Of a stretch of 64,000 nucleotides of DNA, positions 53,563-62,829 are shown piece by piece. The notes beneath the pieces are model-generated. The model was not told the origin of the DNA. It made no database searches and saw only the letters and a list, made by a program, of their open reading frames with translations. A program made the position numbers and the translations under genes. The stretch spans positions 7,045,001 to 7,109,000 of the forward strand of contig NZ_CP076543.1 in NCBI RefSeq assembly GCF_030440515.1, written 5' to 3'. Source of the DNA: Streptomyces xanthophaeus (GTDB taxonomy: Bacteria > Actinomycetota > Actinomycetes > Streptomycetales > Streptomycetaceae). How positions within the stretch are numbered: position 1 is the stretch's first letter; each line of letters opens with the position of its first letter.

Positions 53563-54162
53563 TCAGGGGCGGCGTACGGCCAGCACGAGGAATCGGTCGT
53601 CGTCATCGGCGTACGAGGCCATGTCCCAGCCCGAACCGGTCAGCAGCGGGCCGAGGTTGTGCTCGGCCCGCATGTCCTGCGGGGTCAGCTCGCGGCCGTG
53701 ACGCGCGGCGAGGGCCGCCCGCCCGATCGGGTGGAAGAGCGCGAGCCCGCCACCGGGGCGGACCACGCGGGCGAGCTCGCGCAGGTTCGCCCCCGGGTCG
53801 GGCAGGTGGGCGATGAGCCCCGCGGCGAACACAGCGTCGAGCACCTCGTCGCCCAGCGGCAGCCGGGCCACGTCGGCGAGCAGCAGCGCGCCCTCGGCGT
53901 CCCGCCCCGCCCGCCGCGCGGCGGCCAGCATCTGTGGGGTGAGGTCCACGCCGAGCACGGTCCCGGCGGGTCCGACGGCGGCGCGCAGCGCGGTCATGGC
54001 CCGCCCGGTGCCACAGCCCGCATCGAGCACGCGGTCCCCCGGGCGCAGTCCGAATTCGGCCACGGCGGTGGTGAACGCGGGCCCGTCCCCGGGAAACTTG
54101 CGGTCCCAGTCGGCTGCGCGCGCCCCGAAGAACTCCTGCACGTGTGTGTGGTCGTCGCTCAT
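53563..54162 (-). CDS. SAM-dependent class I methyltransferase
   Basis: 199 residues from ATG 54162; ATG 54168-54170 is an alternative two codons upstream. Motif I is VLDAGCGTGRAMTAL near residue 46-56, followed by GVDLTPQMLAAAR (acidic motif II), LPLGDEVLDAVFAAGLIAHL and LRELARVVRPGGGLALFHP. This is the ubiE/SmtA-type small-molecule or small-substrate group; the substrate is unknown. The gene is divergent from the MHYT gene. Confidence 0.85.
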   Translation of the reverse strand: MSDDHTHVQEFFGARAADWDRKFPGDGPAFTTAVAEFGLRPGDRVLDAGCGTGRAMTALRAAVGPAGTVLGVDLTPQMLAAARRAGRDAEGALLLADVARLPLGDEVLDAVFAAGLIAHLPDPGANLRELARVVRPGGGLALFHPIGRAALAARHGRELTPQDMRAEHNLGPLLTGSGWDMASYADDDDRFLVLAVRRP

Positions 54163-54330
54163 GTGCCCATGATCCCCCACCGGCTCCGGCTCGTATCCCT
54201 GCGGACCGTGCGCAAGGTGGCACGTGGTGTGATCGGAGATGAACGTAGCTCTGTCATATTCCAGCAGTTCCAGCGGCTTTCGAAATGCGCCCCCTGTTCG
54301 CGCCCTCACCCGGACTAGCGTCCCGTGGCC

Positions 54331-55119
54331 ATGGGACACCTGGGACATCTGGACCACGCCGCCTATGGGTGGCTGACACCCGCACTGTCATATGTGATGG
54401 CATCGATCGGCGCCGCCCTCGGGCTGCGCTGCACCGTCCGCGCGCTCGCCACGACCGGAGCCTCCCGTCGTAACTGGCTCCTCACCGCGGCCTCCGCCAT
54501 CGGCACCGGCATCTGGACCATGCACTTCGTCGCCATGCTCGGCTTCGAGGTCACGGGCACCGAGATCCACTACGACGTGCCGCTCACGATCCTCAGCCTG
54601 CTCGTCGCCGTGCTGGTCGTCGGCGCCGGAGTCTTCGCCGTCGGCTACGGCAAGGAGCGCGGCCGGTCCCTCGTACTGGGCGGCCTGACCACCGGACTCG
54701 GCGTCGCCAGCATGCACTACCTGGGCATGGCGGCCCTGCGTCTGCACGGCGACGTCTCCTACGATCCGCTCACCGTCGGACTCTCCGTCGCCATCGCCGT
54801 GATCGCGGCGACCGCCGCCCTGTGGGCCGCGCTCAACATCAAGTCACCGGTGGCGGTCGCCGTCGCCTCGCTGGTCATGGGCGCCGCCGTCAGCAGCATG
54901 CACTACACGGGGATGATGGCCGTCGCCGTCAGCGTCAGCCCCTCGGACACGGTCCTGCCCGGCGCCACGGCCATGCAGTTCATCTTCCCGCTCGCCGTCG
55001 GCCTGGGTTCCTACCTGTTCATCACCGCCGCCTTCGTCGCGCTGTCCCCGACGGTCGACGAGCGCGCCGCCTCCGCTTCGGCCCGGCACCTGGGGGAGCA
55101 CACCGTGACCGTGCACTGA
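54331..55119 (+). CDS. MHYT-domain integral membrane protein
   Basis: 262 residues from ATG 54331; GTG 54325 is possible. Seven hydrophobic helices are visible, and three MHYT-type units occur at membrane edges: WTMHFVAMLGF near 65-75, SMHYLGMAAL near 130 and SMHYTGMMAV near 190. The MHYT domain is proposed to bind copper and sense diatomic gases or light. It has no attached EAL or GGDEF domain, so it is a free membrane sensor protein. It precedes the conservon by about 200 bases on the same strand. Confidence 0.85.
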   Translation: MGHLGHLDHAAYGWLTPALSYVMASIGAALGLRCTVRALATTGASRRNWLLTAASAIGTGIWTMHFVAMLGFEVTGTEIHYDVPLTILSLLVAVLVVGAGVFAVGYGKERGRSLVLGGLTTGLGVASMHYLGMAALRLHGDVSYDPLTVGLSVAIAVIAATAALWAALNIKSPVAVAVASLVMGAAVSSMHYTGMMAVAVSVSPSDTVLPGATAMQFIFPLAVGLGSYLFITAAFVALSPTVDERAASASARHLGEHTVTVH

Positions 55120-55327
55120 TCGCGCGCACCGGCAGTCCGTGTACCGGGCCGATCCTGCGGCGCCGCACCGCCGCGTACCGGCTATGGCCACGGCCGCGGC
55201 CGCATCACCCCACCAGCCGCATCACCCCACCCGCCTCCCCCCCCACACATCTGCCCCACCGCTCCACCTGTCACACCGCTTCACCCGCCCCACCGCACCC
55301 GTAGGCACCGCCCGGAACGAGGAGCCC

Positions 55328-58009
55328 ATGCGAACACCCCGCAGGAAACCGGAAGCAGCGGCGCCGCGGCTGCCCGCGCCCCCGGCACGCGGCCGCCGGG
55401 CCCACGCCGGGCCGCCGGCCGAGGAACCGGCGGAGCTCCGGGACCAGCGGCCCCACCCGCCTGCCGCGCGCGCGAGCGGCCCCCGGCCGCGGTTGCGGCT
55501 GCGCCCCGCCACCGTCCGCGCGAAGATCGTCTCGCTGCTGATGGTCCCGGTCGTCTCGCTCCTCGCCCTCTGGGCCTTCGCCACCGTCAACACCGCCCAG
55601 GACGTGGCCCGGCTCAGCCGCGTCCACCAGGTCGACACCGAGATACGCACACCCGTCGCCGCCGCCGTCACCGAGCTCCAGGCCGAACGGCGCGCCGCCG
55701 TCCGTCTGCTCGCCGACCCCGCCTCCGACCCGGGCGCGCTCGACCAGCAGGCCCGCCGGACCGACGCAGCCGTGCAGCGGCTGCGGCTCGGTGACCAGCA
55801 CACCGTCGCCGACTCCGGCGACTACCGCTCCGACATCGTGGTCCGGCTGGAGGCGTTCGTGGCCGCCGCCGAAGGCCTGGGCCCGTCGCGCAAGGACATC
55901 ACCGACCGCCGGGCCACCCCCGAGGCCGCCTACACCATCTACACCCGCGTGGTCGACTCCGCCTTCGCCGTGGGCGGCGCCCTGACCGGCGGGGAGAAGG
56001 CCGAACTCGGCCCCGACGCCCGGGTCCTGCTCGAATTCTCCCGCGCGGCGGAACTGCTGTCCCGGGAGGACGCCTTGCTCGCCACCCCCGGCCCGCGTAC
56101 CGCCGAAACGCTTCGGCAGCTGACCGGCGCCGTCGAGTCCCGCCGTGCGCTCACCGACTCCGCCGCCCGTGACCTCCCCGCCGCACAGGAAGCTGTCTGG
56201 CAGTCCGCCGCCAAGAGCGCCGCCTACGCCGACCTCACCGGCGCCGAGGACCGTGCGCTGGCCGCGGGCACCTCCAAGGAGAGCCGCGGGGTGCCCGCCG
56301 GATGGGAGGCCGCCCACAACGGCATCGCCGCCTCGATGCGGGAGGTCGAGGCGGCCGCACACGCCACGGCCGCCGACCGGGCCGACCCGTTCGCCGAAGG
56401 GGCGCTCACCCCGGCCGGGGCCGCCGTGCTGCTGGGCCTGGCGGCCGTCGCCGCCTCCCTCGTCATCTCGGTCCGGATCGGGCGGGCGCTGGTCGTCGAG
56501 CTCGTCTCGTTGCGCAACACCGCCCTGGAGATCGCCCACCGCAAGCTCCCGCAGGCGATGGAACGGCTGCGCGCCGGCCAGGAGGTCGACGTCGCTGCCG
56601 AGACCCCGCCCGGGCCACCGGCCGAGGACGAGATCACCCAGGTCGGCGAGGCGCTCCACACCGTCCACCGGGCCGCGCTCAGTGCCGCCGTCGAACGGGC
56701 GGAACTCGCCAGCGGGATCTCCGGGGTCTTCGTCAACCTCGCCCGCCGCAGCCAGGTCCTCGTACACAAGCAGCTCACCCTGCTCGACTCGATGGAGCGG
56801 CGCGCCGACGACCCGAACGAGCTCGGTGACCTGTTCCGCCTCGACCACCTGACCACCCGGATGCGCCGGCACGCGGAAAGCCTGATCATCCTGTCGGGCG
56901 CCGCCCCGGGCCGGGCCTGGCGGATGCCGGTCCCCCTCACGAACGTCGTGCGGGCCGCCGTCTCCGAGATCGAGGACTACCCGCGGATCGAGGTGCGGCA
57001 GCTCGCGGAAGCCGCCGTGGTCGGGGGCGCCGTCGCCGACCTCACCCATCTGCTCGCCGAACTCATCGAGAACGCGGCCCAGTTCTCCCCGCCGCACACC
57101 AAGGTCCGGGTCAGCGGCGAGCCCGTCGGCACCGGCTACGTCCTGGAGGTCGAGGACCGCGGACTCGGTATGGGCCCCGACACCCTCGGCGACGCCAACC
57201 GCCGCATCGAGCAGTCCGAATCCCTCGACCTCTTCGACAGCGACCGGCTCGGTCTCTTCGTGGTCAGCCGCCTCTCGGCCCGCCACGGAGTGAAGGTGCA
57301 CCTGCGCACGTCGCCCTACGGCGGCACCACCGCGGTGGTGCTCCTGCCCAACTCCATGCTCCAGGGCGCGGTCACGGCCGCCGCCCCCGGCGGATCCCCT
57401 GCCCCTGCCCCTGCACCTGTCCACGGTTCGGCCCCGGGTTCCGCCATGGCTCCGGAAGCCGACCCGGCACCCCTGCCGGAGCGGCCGGCTCCCGCCCCGG
57501 TCCGAGCACCGTCCCCGGCCCCGTCCGCGTCCCCGGCCCCGTCCCCGGTCCGGTCCTCCGCCCAGGCGCCGAAGGCGGGCGGGAAGGCGGAACAGCCGCC
57601 CGCCATGACCGTCGTACGGGAGGACGCGCAGCCCCCGGCTCCGGCCCCGGCACCGAAGCCCGTACGCGAGGAGCCGCGCCCGGCCCCGGTGGCTTCGCTC
57701 CGGCCGCGCGGCCCCGGCGGCGCGGGCCCCGGCGGCGCGGGCCCGGGCGGCGCGGGCGCCCGTACCCAGACGGCCGCGGTGCCCCCGGCCTCGGTGACGG
57801 AACTGCCGCGCCGGGTGCGCCAGGCCAGTCTCGTCCCGCAGCTTCGCGAAGCCCCCGCCCCGAAGGCCCCGGCCGCGTCCCGCCTCCCCGAGGAGCCGCC
57901 GGGCCGCAGCCCGGAGCAGGCCCGGGACCGGATGGCGGCCTACCGGGCCGGCTGGGTCCGCGGCGCCCAGGAGAACTCCCCTCACGCAGGCAGCGAAGGA
58001 GAAGTGTGA
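55328..58009 (+). CDS. cvnA: Conservon sensor histidine kinase (CvnA-type)
   Basis: 893 residues from ATG 55328, with GAGGAG 4-5 bases upstream. Two membrane helices lie at about 67-88 (VSLLMVPVVSLLALWAFATV) and 367-388, enclosing a nitrate-sensor-like extracytoplasmic helical domain. The phosphoacceptor-like region DHLTTRMRRHAESLIILSG is near 505 and the ATPase N box HLLAELIENAAQFSPP is near 577, then VEDRGLGMGP. The last 200 residues are a Pro/Ala-rich disordered tail. Conservons (kinase, roadblock, DUF742, GTPase) form membrane-bound signalling complexes analogous to eukaryotic G-protein modules. Its stop overlaps the next ATG. Confidence 0.9.
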   Translation: MRTPRRKPEAAAPRLPAPPARGRRAHAGPPAEEPAELRDQRPHPPAARASGPRPRLRLRPATVRAKIVSLLMVPVVSLLALWAFATVNTAQDVARLSRVHQVDTEIRTPVAAAVTELQAERRAAVRLLADPASDPGALDQQARRTDAAVQRLRLGDQHTVADSGDYRSDIVVRLEAFVAAAEGLGPSRKDITDRRATPEAAYTIYTRVVDSAFAVGGALTGGEKAELGPDARVLLEFSRAAELLSREDALLATPGPRTAETLRQLTGAVESRRALTDSAARDLPAAQEAVWQSAAKSAAYADLTGAEDRALAAGTSKESRGVPAGWEAAHNGIAASMREVEAAAHATAADRADPFAEGALTPAGAAVLLGLAAVAASLVISVRIGRALVVELVSLRNTALEIAHRKLPQAMERLRAGQEVDVAAETPPGPPAEDEITQVGEALHTVHRAALSAAVERAELASGISGVFVNLARRSQVLVHKQLTLLDSMERRADDPNELGDLFRLDHLTTRMRRHAESLIILSGAAPGRAWRMPVPLTNVVRAAVSEIEDYPRIEVRQLAEAAVVGGAVADLTHLLAELIENAAQFSPPHTKVRVSGEPVGTGYVLEVEDRGLGMGPDTLGDANRRIEQSESLDLFDSDRLGLFVVSRLSARHGVKVHLRTSPYGGTTAVVLLPNSMLQGAVTAAAPGGSPAPAPAPVHGSAPGSAMAPEADPAPLPERPAPAPVRAPSPAPSASPAPSPVRSSAQAPKAGGKAEQPPAMTVVREDAQPPAPAPAPKPVREEPRPAPVASLRPRGPGGAGPGGAGPGGAGARTQTAAVPPASVTELPRRVRQASLVPQLREAPAPKAPAASRLPEEPPGRSPEQARDRMAAYRAGWVRGAQENSPHAGSEGEV

Positions 58010-58452
58010 TGATCGAACACCAAAGGATCCACCTCGACGGCGGCCGCAGGTCCGGCGAACTGGACTGGCTGCTCGACGACCTGGTGCTCCGGGTACGCGA
58101 GGTCCGGCACGCCGTGGTGCTCTCCAACGACGGCCTGGCGGTGGGTGCCTCCAGCGCGCTCAGCCGGGAGGACGCCGAGCACCTGGCCGCGGTGGCCTCC
58201 GGCTTCCACAGTCTGGCCAAGGGCGCGGGCCGGCACTTCCACGCCGGGGGCGTGCGCCAGACGATGGTCGAGATGGACGAGGGCTTCCTCTTCGTCGCGG
58301 CCGCCGGCGACGGTTCCTGCCTGGCCGTGCTCAGTGCCGCCAGTGCCGACATCGGCCTGATCGCCTACGAGATGGCCCGGCTGGTGAAGCGTGTCGGCGA
58401 GCACCTCTACACCCCGCCCCGGTTCGCGGCGCGCCCGCCGGCCGCCGGCTGA
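58009..58452 (+). CDS. cvnB: Roadblock/LC7 protein of the conservon (CvnB-type)
   Basis: 147 residues from ATG 58009, overlapping the kinase stop (TGATG). The Roadblock signature is ELDWLLDDLVLRVREVRHAV, VLSNDGLAVGASSALSREDA, AGRHFHAGGVRQTMVEMDEG and SADIGLIAYEMARLVKRVGE. Such proteins regulate GTPase state; the partner is the downstream CvnD. A close paralogue is encoded at 60135. Confidence 0.9.
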   Translation: MIEHQRIHLDGGRRSGELDWLLDDLVLRVREVRHAVVLSNDGLAVGASSALSREDAEHLAAVASGFHSLAKGAGRHFHAGGVRQTMVEMDEGFLFVAAAGDGSCLAVLSAASADIGLIAYEMARLVKRVGEHLYTPPRFAARPPAAG

Positions 58453-58469
58453 GGGCGGCGGTCCGGCAC

Positions 58470-58850
58470 ATGAACGGCCAGTGGTACGACGCCGACGCGG
58501 GCCCGCTCGTCCGCCCGTACGCCATGACCGGCGGGCGTACGAAGCCGGGACCCCACGGCGTCCGTTTCGACCTGATCGCGCTGGTCGCGGTCGATCCGGC
58601 GGGCACGGACGAGGCGGCCGAGTCCCTGCTGGGCCCCGAACACCGGGCACTGCTCGGACTCTGCCGGTCCGAGACCCAGTCGGTGGCCGAACTCGCCGCC
58701 GACGCGGACCTGCCCGTGGGGGTGGTGCGGGTGCTGCTCGGGGACCTGCTGGAGGGCGGGCACGTCAGGGTCAGCCGGCCCGTACCGCCCGCACAACTGC
58801 CGGACGAGCGGATTTTGCGTGAAGTCATCGAGGGATTGAGAGCGCTTTGA
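58470..58850 (+). CDS. cvnC: DUF742 protein of the conservon (CvnC-type)
   Basis: 126 residues from ATG 58470. The DUF742 pattern is plain: YDADAGPLVRPYAMTGGRTK at the N terminus, FDLIALVAVD, GPEHRALLGLCRSETQSVAE and the end LPDERILREVIEGLRAL, preceded by a winged-helix-like segment VAELAADADLPVGVVRVLLG. The exact role is unknown. Its stop overlaps the next gene's ATG (TGATG). Confidence 0.9.
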   Translation: MNGQWYDADAGPLVRPYAMTGGRTKPGPHGVRFDLIALVAVDPAGTDEAAESLLGPEHRALLGLCRSETQSVAELAADADLPVGVVRVLLGDLLEGGHVRVSRPVPPAQLPDERILREVIEGLRAL

Positions 58851-59509
58851 TGGGACAGCATGACGACCGATCTGCGGAACCGGCCCAGGGTGCGGATCCC
58901 GGTCCCGAGGAGGACCCCGAACTGGCCGCACTCGCACTGAAGATCCTGGTGGCGGGCGGGTTCGGGGTGGGCAAGACCACGCTGGTGGGCGCGGTCAGCG
59001 AGATCCGGCCGCTGCGGACGGAGGAACAGCTGAGCGAGGCGGGTGAACTGGTCGACGACACGGGCGGCGTGGACCAGAAGACGACCACGACGGTGGCCAT
59101 GGACTTCGGGCGGATCACCATCCGGTCCGGGCTGTCCCTGTACCTGTTCGGCACGCCGGGGCAGGACCGCTTCTGGTTCCTGTGGGACGAGCTGTCGCAG
59201 GGCGCGCTGGGCGCGGTGGTACTCGCCGACACGCGGCGGCTGGAGGACTGCTTTCCGGCGGTGGACTACTTCGAGCACCGGCGCATCCCCTTCGTGGTGG
59301 CCGTCAACTGCTTCACGGACGCCCGGCGGTTCGGGGCGCACGACGTCTCGCGGGCCCTGGACCTGGAGCAGGGGACGCCGGTGGTGCTGTGCGACGCGCG
59401 GGACCGGGACTCGGGGAAGGAAGTCCTGATCAGGCTGGTCGAGTACGCCGGGCGGGTGCACACCGCCCGGCTGCTGGACTCGGTGGAGCCGCAGGCCGAT
59501 TCCGTGTGA
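58850..59509 (+). CDS. cvnD: GTP-binding protein of the conservon (CvnD-type)
   Basis: 219 residues from ATG 58850. G1 is VAGGFGVGKTTLVG (near 35-46), then GVDQKTTTTVAMDFGRI (G2-like), LYLFGTPGQDRFWFLWDEL (G3 with PGQ) and VVAVNCFTDARRFG (weak G4, NCFT instead of NKxD). This matches the ATP/GTP-binding proteins of conservons. It completes the cvn operon. Imperfect GGGGTCAGG repeats fill the 80-base gap to the next convergent gene. Confidence 0.9.
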   Translation: MGQHDDRSAEPAQGADPGPEEDPELAALALKILVAGGFGVGKTTLVGAVSEIRPLRTEEQLSEAGELVDDTGGVDQKTTTTVAMDFGRITIRSGLSLYLFGTPGQDRFWFLWDELSQGALGAVVLADTRRLEDCFPAVDYFEHRRIPFVVAVNCFTDARRFGAHDVSRALDLEQGTPVVLCDARDRDSGKEVLIRLVEYAGRVHTARLLDSVEPQADSV

Positions 59510-59590
59510 ACCGGCCCGGCCGGCGGCATCGGGGGCCAGGGGTCAGGGGGTCAGGGGGGCAGAGGTCAGAGGCCGCGGGTCAGGGGCCGG

Positions 59591-60028
59591 TCATTCGGCG
59601 ATACCGGCGAGGGCGATCACCTTGTCGATCGGGACCCTGACGAGGAGTTCGGTCGGGACGGCATTGCGGCGTCCGAAGGCTTCGGCCTGTTCCTCGCCCA
59701 TGTAACGGGCGCCGATCCGGGTTGCCCAGGTGAGCAGTTCGTCGGCGCCGTCGGCGTACTCGGTGATCTCGGCGCGGCCCTGGAGGACGACGAAGGAGAA
59801 GGGCGGCCGGTCGTCGTCCACGCAGAGCGCGACCCGGCCGTCGCGGGCGAGGTTGCGCCCCTTGACGGTGTCCTTTCCGGTGTTGAAGACGAAGGAATCG
59901 CCGTCGAGTACGAACCAGATGGGAGCGATGTGCGGACTTCCGTCCTCACGCACGGTGGAGAGCTTTCCGGTGCGGGTCGAATGCGAGACGAACGCCCGCC
60001 ATTCCTCTTGAGTCATCTTCTTCGCCAT
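59591..60028 (-). CDS. PPOX-class F420-dependent oxidoreductase
   Basis: 145 residues from ATG 60028, with AGGAGG 8-9 bases upstream. The split-barrel flavin/F420 fold is shown by TREEWRAFV-like TQEEWRAFVSHSTRTGKLST, VREDGSPHIAPIWFVLDGDS and NTGKDTVKGRNLARDGRVAL. The family transfers hydride from F420H2 to various substrates; no partner is obvious. It is convergent with the conservon and divergent from the next gene. Confidence 0.85.
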   Translation of the reverse strand: MAKKMTQEEWRAFVSHSTRTGKLSTVREDGSPHIAPIWFVLDGDSFVFNTGKDTVKGRNLARDGRVALCVDDDRPPFSFVVLQGRAEITEYADGADELLTWATRIGARYMGEEQAEAFGRRNAVPTELLVRVPIDKVIALAGIAE

Positions 60029-60134
60029 GAGGACATCCTCCTTGCCCGAAAGGCGCTGGTGGGGAAGGCTTGCGGCACAAGTACGCGGGGTGGGGCGCGG
60101 CCATGTGGCCGACGTCAACGGGGAGGGGCCGGGA

Positions 60135-60533
60135 ATGGCACTGGACAAGCAACTGGACTGGCTGCTGGACGACCTGACGCGCAGGGTCCAGCAGGTGCGG
60201 CACGCGGTGGTGCTGTCCAACGACGGCCTGGTCACGGGGGCGAGCGCGGGGCTGGCGCGGGAGGACGCCGAACACCTGGCGGCTGTCGCTGCCGGTCTGC
60301 AGAGCCTTGCCAAGGGGTCCGGCCGCCACTTCCGGGCGGGTGAGGTGCGGCAGACGATGGTCGAGTACGACGAGGGAGCGCTCTTCGTCATGGCGGCGGG
60401 CGCGGGCAGCAGCCTGTGCGTGCTGAGCGCCGCCGAGTCCGACATCGGTCAGGTCGCGTACGAGATGACGCTGCTGGTCAACCGGGTGGGCGAGCACCTG
60501 GGTGTGGCGGAGCGGCGCATCACCGGCGGCTGA
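60135..60533 (+). CDS. Orphan Roadblock/LC7 protein
   Basis: 132 residues from ATG 60135, with GGGAGGGG 5-12 bases upstream. The sequence closely follows the conservon CvnB: LDWLLDDLTRRVQQVRHAVV, REDAEHLAAVAAGLQSLAKG, GRHFRAGEVRQTMVEYDEGA and ESDIGQVAYEMTLLVNRVGE. It is a paralogue next to, but outside, the conservon. Its partner is unknown; it could bind CvnD. Confidence 0.85.
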   Translation: MALDKQLDWLLDDLTRRVQQVRHAVVLSNDGLVTGASAGLAREDAEHLAAVAAGLQSLAKGSGRHFRAGEVRQTMVEYDEGALFVMAAGAGSSLCVLSAAESDIGQVAYEMTLLVNRVGEHLGVAERRITGG

Positions 60534-60646
60534 GCCGGGCCGACTTCGGCGCCGTTCGGGAAGTTGTCCACAGGCCTCGCGGGGTGTCGTTGCACTGAGT
60601 TACGGTCTTCACACAGAGTAATCGCTGCTCGTGGGGGAGGACCGTG

Positions 60647-61489
60647 ATGACGCAGATGGGGACCGCACTTCGGGATGGTGTGACCAATGGCGGTGCGGCC
60701 GGCGGGGCTGCGGCCGGCGGCGGTGCGGACGAGTTGGTGGGCGGCGCGCAGGCCGCGGGGGAACTGGGGCTGAGCCGAAGCGAGTTCGCCAGGGCCGTCC
60801 AGCTGGGGATCGTACGGGCCGGGCCGCGCACGCTCGCCGGTGCCGCGCGCTACGCACGGGCCGAGCTGGACCGGGTCAGGTCGGTGGCGGGCCCGCCGGG
60901 CGCGCTGCGCGAGCGGGTCGAGACGGTGGCCGGGGCGCAGGCCGCGGCCGAGGTGGCGGGGGTCGGCCCGAGCCGGTTCACGCGGCTCGCGCGCTGCGGG
61001 CACGTGACCCCGGTCGGCTACCGGATCAACCGGTACCGGGCCGTGGTGTGGCTCTATCTGACCGCGGAGCTACGGAGCTTCGCCGCGCGGGAGCCGGGAA
61101 TGCTGCGCGGGATCGCGCCCCCGGCGGACCGGGAGCTGATGGCGGCCAAGGCGGATCTGCGGCCGCGCAAGTGGCGCGGGCGGCATGTCGGGCTGCTGCT
61201 GAGACGAACCGCCGACCCGTGGGAGCGCGCCGCCGTCCTGGCTTCCGTACTCCCCGAGGGCGAGCTGCTGGAGGCCGTGCCCGACCCGGCGGAGCGGATC
61301 GTCCTGGCCGCCCTCGGTCCACCGCCGCCGTACGGGCACCCGCAGGCTCCGGCGGCGGCCGCGGTGGCGCAGGGTCTGCTCACGGCCGGCCCGCCGGACG
61401 AGGTCCACTGGTACCGCACCAGCCTGGACTTCGCCCTGGCGGGGGCGCGGGGTCAGTCGAAGTCGACGGGGGAGAGGGGGCCGACGTAG
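60647..61489 (+). CDS. DUF6397-like protein
   Basis: 280 residues from ATG 60647, with GGGGGAGG 6-8 bases upstream. After a Gly/Ala-rich start, two similar helical DNA-binding-like units occur (GAQAAGELGLSRSEFARAVQ, GAQAAAEVAGVGPSRFTRLA), then LRPRKWRGRHVGLLLRRTAD near the centre. The family name is from memory; the function is unknown. The last 37 bases overlap the convergent YchJ gene. Confidence 0.75.
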   Translation: MTQMGTALRDGVTNGGAAGGAAAGGGADELVGGAQAAGELGLSRSEFARAVQLGIVRAGPRTLAGAARYARAELDRVRSVAGPPGALRERVETVAGAQAAAEVAGVGPSRFTRLARCGHVTPVGYRINRYRAVVWLYLTAELRSFAAREPGMLRGIAPPADRELMAAKADLRPRKWRGRHVGLLLRRTADPWERAAVLASVLPEGELLEAVPDPAERIVLAALGPPPPYGHPQAPAAAAVAQGLLTAGPPDEVHWYRTSLDFALAGARGQSKSTGERGPT

Positions 61490-61854
61490 ACCCAGGCCCC
61501 GGCCTCGCGGGAGAAGCTGCTGTGCTCGTGCAGCGAGCCGGTGTGCCGGCCCTCGCGGTAGTGGGCGCGGAACTCCACCGAGCCCTCCGTCTCGAACATC
61601 CCGCCGCGCTCGGTGGCGAGGATCTCCAGCCGCTCCCAGCGCTGTTCGGGATCCAGGTCGAGGCGGTCCGGACGGGTGGCGGGGTGCCAGGAGCGCAGCA
61701 GGTAGGCGGTGTCGCCGACGGCGAAGGCGCTGAACCGGGAGCGCATCAGCCGCTCGGCGGTGGGTGCCGAGCGAGCACCGGAGTGGAGGGGGCCGCAGCA
61801 CTCCGGGTAGCTGGCGGGCAGCCCGCAGGGGCAGGGGACGGCAGGGGTGGGCAT
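61453..61854 (-). CDS. YchJ/SEC-C-type protein
   Basis: 133 residues from ATG 61854. The N-terminal zinc motif CPCGLPASYPECCGPLHSG with ERLMRSRFSAFAVGDTAYLL and a beta-barrel end HEHSSFSREAGAWVYV is the YchJ family. The function is unknown; the metal motif is shared with SecA C-terminal domains. It is 8 bases downstream of the thioesterase gene on the same strand, probably co-transcribed. Confidence 0.85.
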   Translation of the reverse strand: MPTPAVPCPCGLPASYPECCGPLHSGARSAPTAERLMRSRFSAFAVGDTAYLLRSWHPATRPDRLDLDPEQRWERLEILATERGGMFETEGSVEFRAHYREGRHTGSLHEHSSFSREAGAWVYVGPLSPVDFD

Positions 61855-61862
61855 GGGTGTGC

Positions 61863-62759
61863 TCAGTTCTCCGGGGCGGGCTCGGACGGCTTGGCGGGGT
61901 ACGGACGGAAGAGGCCCTCCTGGACCACGGAGACCAGCAGCCTGCCCTCCACGTCGTAGATGCGGCCCCGGGCCAGGCCCCGGCCGCCGTGCGCGATGGG
62001 CGACTCCTGGTCGTACAGGAACCACTCGTCCGCCCTGAAGGGCCGGTGGAACCACATGGCGTGGTCCAGCGAGGCCATGTCGAATCCGCGCATGCCCCAC
62101 AGGGGTTCCACCGGGATGCGCACGGCGTCGAGGAGGGTCATGTCACTTGCGTAGGTGAGGGCGCAGGTGTGGATGAGAGGGTCGTCGCCCAGCGGACCGA
62201 CCGCGCGCATCCACACCGCGCTGCGGGGATCGGATCCCTTGAGCTCCTCGGGAGTCCAGCGGAGCCGGTTGACGTACCGGATGTCGAAGGGCTGGCGGCG
62301 GGCCATCCGCTCCAGCGCCTCCGGCAGCGCCCCCAGGTGCTCGCGGATCTCGTCCGCGACCTTGGGGAGCGTGTCCGGGTGAGGGACGTGGTGAGGAGGC
62401 AGCTGGTGCTCGATGCCGCCCTCCTCCGGATGATGGAAGGAGGCGGTGAGATTGAAGATCGTCTTGCCCTGCTGGACCGCGGTGACCCGGCGCGTGGTGA
62501 AGGACCGTCCGTCGCGCACCCGCTCCACCTGGTACACGATCGGCACCCCGGGGATGCCGGGGCGCAGGAAGTACGCGTGCAGCGAGTGGACCGGGCGGTC
62601 GCTCTCCACGGTGCGCCCCGCGGCCACCAGGGCCTGGCCGGCGACCTGCCCGCCGAAGACACGCTGGAGGGACTCCTGCGGGCTGGCGCCGCGGAAGATG
62701 TTGACCTCGATCTGCTCCAGATCGAGCAGATCGACCAGTCTCTCGGCGGGGTTCGTCAT
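61863..62759 (-). CDS. tesB: Acyl-CoA thioesterase II (TesB-type)
   Basis: 298 residues from ATG 62759. The double-hotdog pattern appears in LVDLLDLEQIEVNIFRGASP, RVFGGQVAGQALVAAGRTV, VHSLHAYFLRPG and the second half FDMASLDHAMWFHRPFRADE with the catalytic-type Asp. TesB hydrolyses medium- and long-chain acyl-CoA in fatty-acid metabolism. The neighbouring DUF3516 helicase gene ends 70 bases upstream. Confidence 0.9.
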   Translation of the reverse strand: MTNPAERLVDLLDLEQIEVNIFRGASPQESLQRVFGGQVAGQALVAAGRTVESDRPVHSLHAYFLRPGIPGVPIVYQVERVRDGRSFTTRRVTAVQQGKTIFNLTASFHHPEEGGIEHQLPPHHVPHPDTLPKVADEIREHLGALPEALERMARRQPFDIRYVNRLRWTPEELKGSDPRSAVWMRAVGPLGDDPLIHTCALTYASDMTLLDAVRIPVEPLWGMRGFDMASLDHAMWFHRPFRADEWFLYDQESPIAHGGRGLARGRIYDVEGRLLVSVVQEGLFRPYPAKPSEPAPEN

Positions 62760-62829
62760 CAGAGGATCTCCACGGTCGGGTCCGGCGGGTCCGTTGGGTC
62801 GGGCGGGTACGGCGGGGTACGGCGGACGG

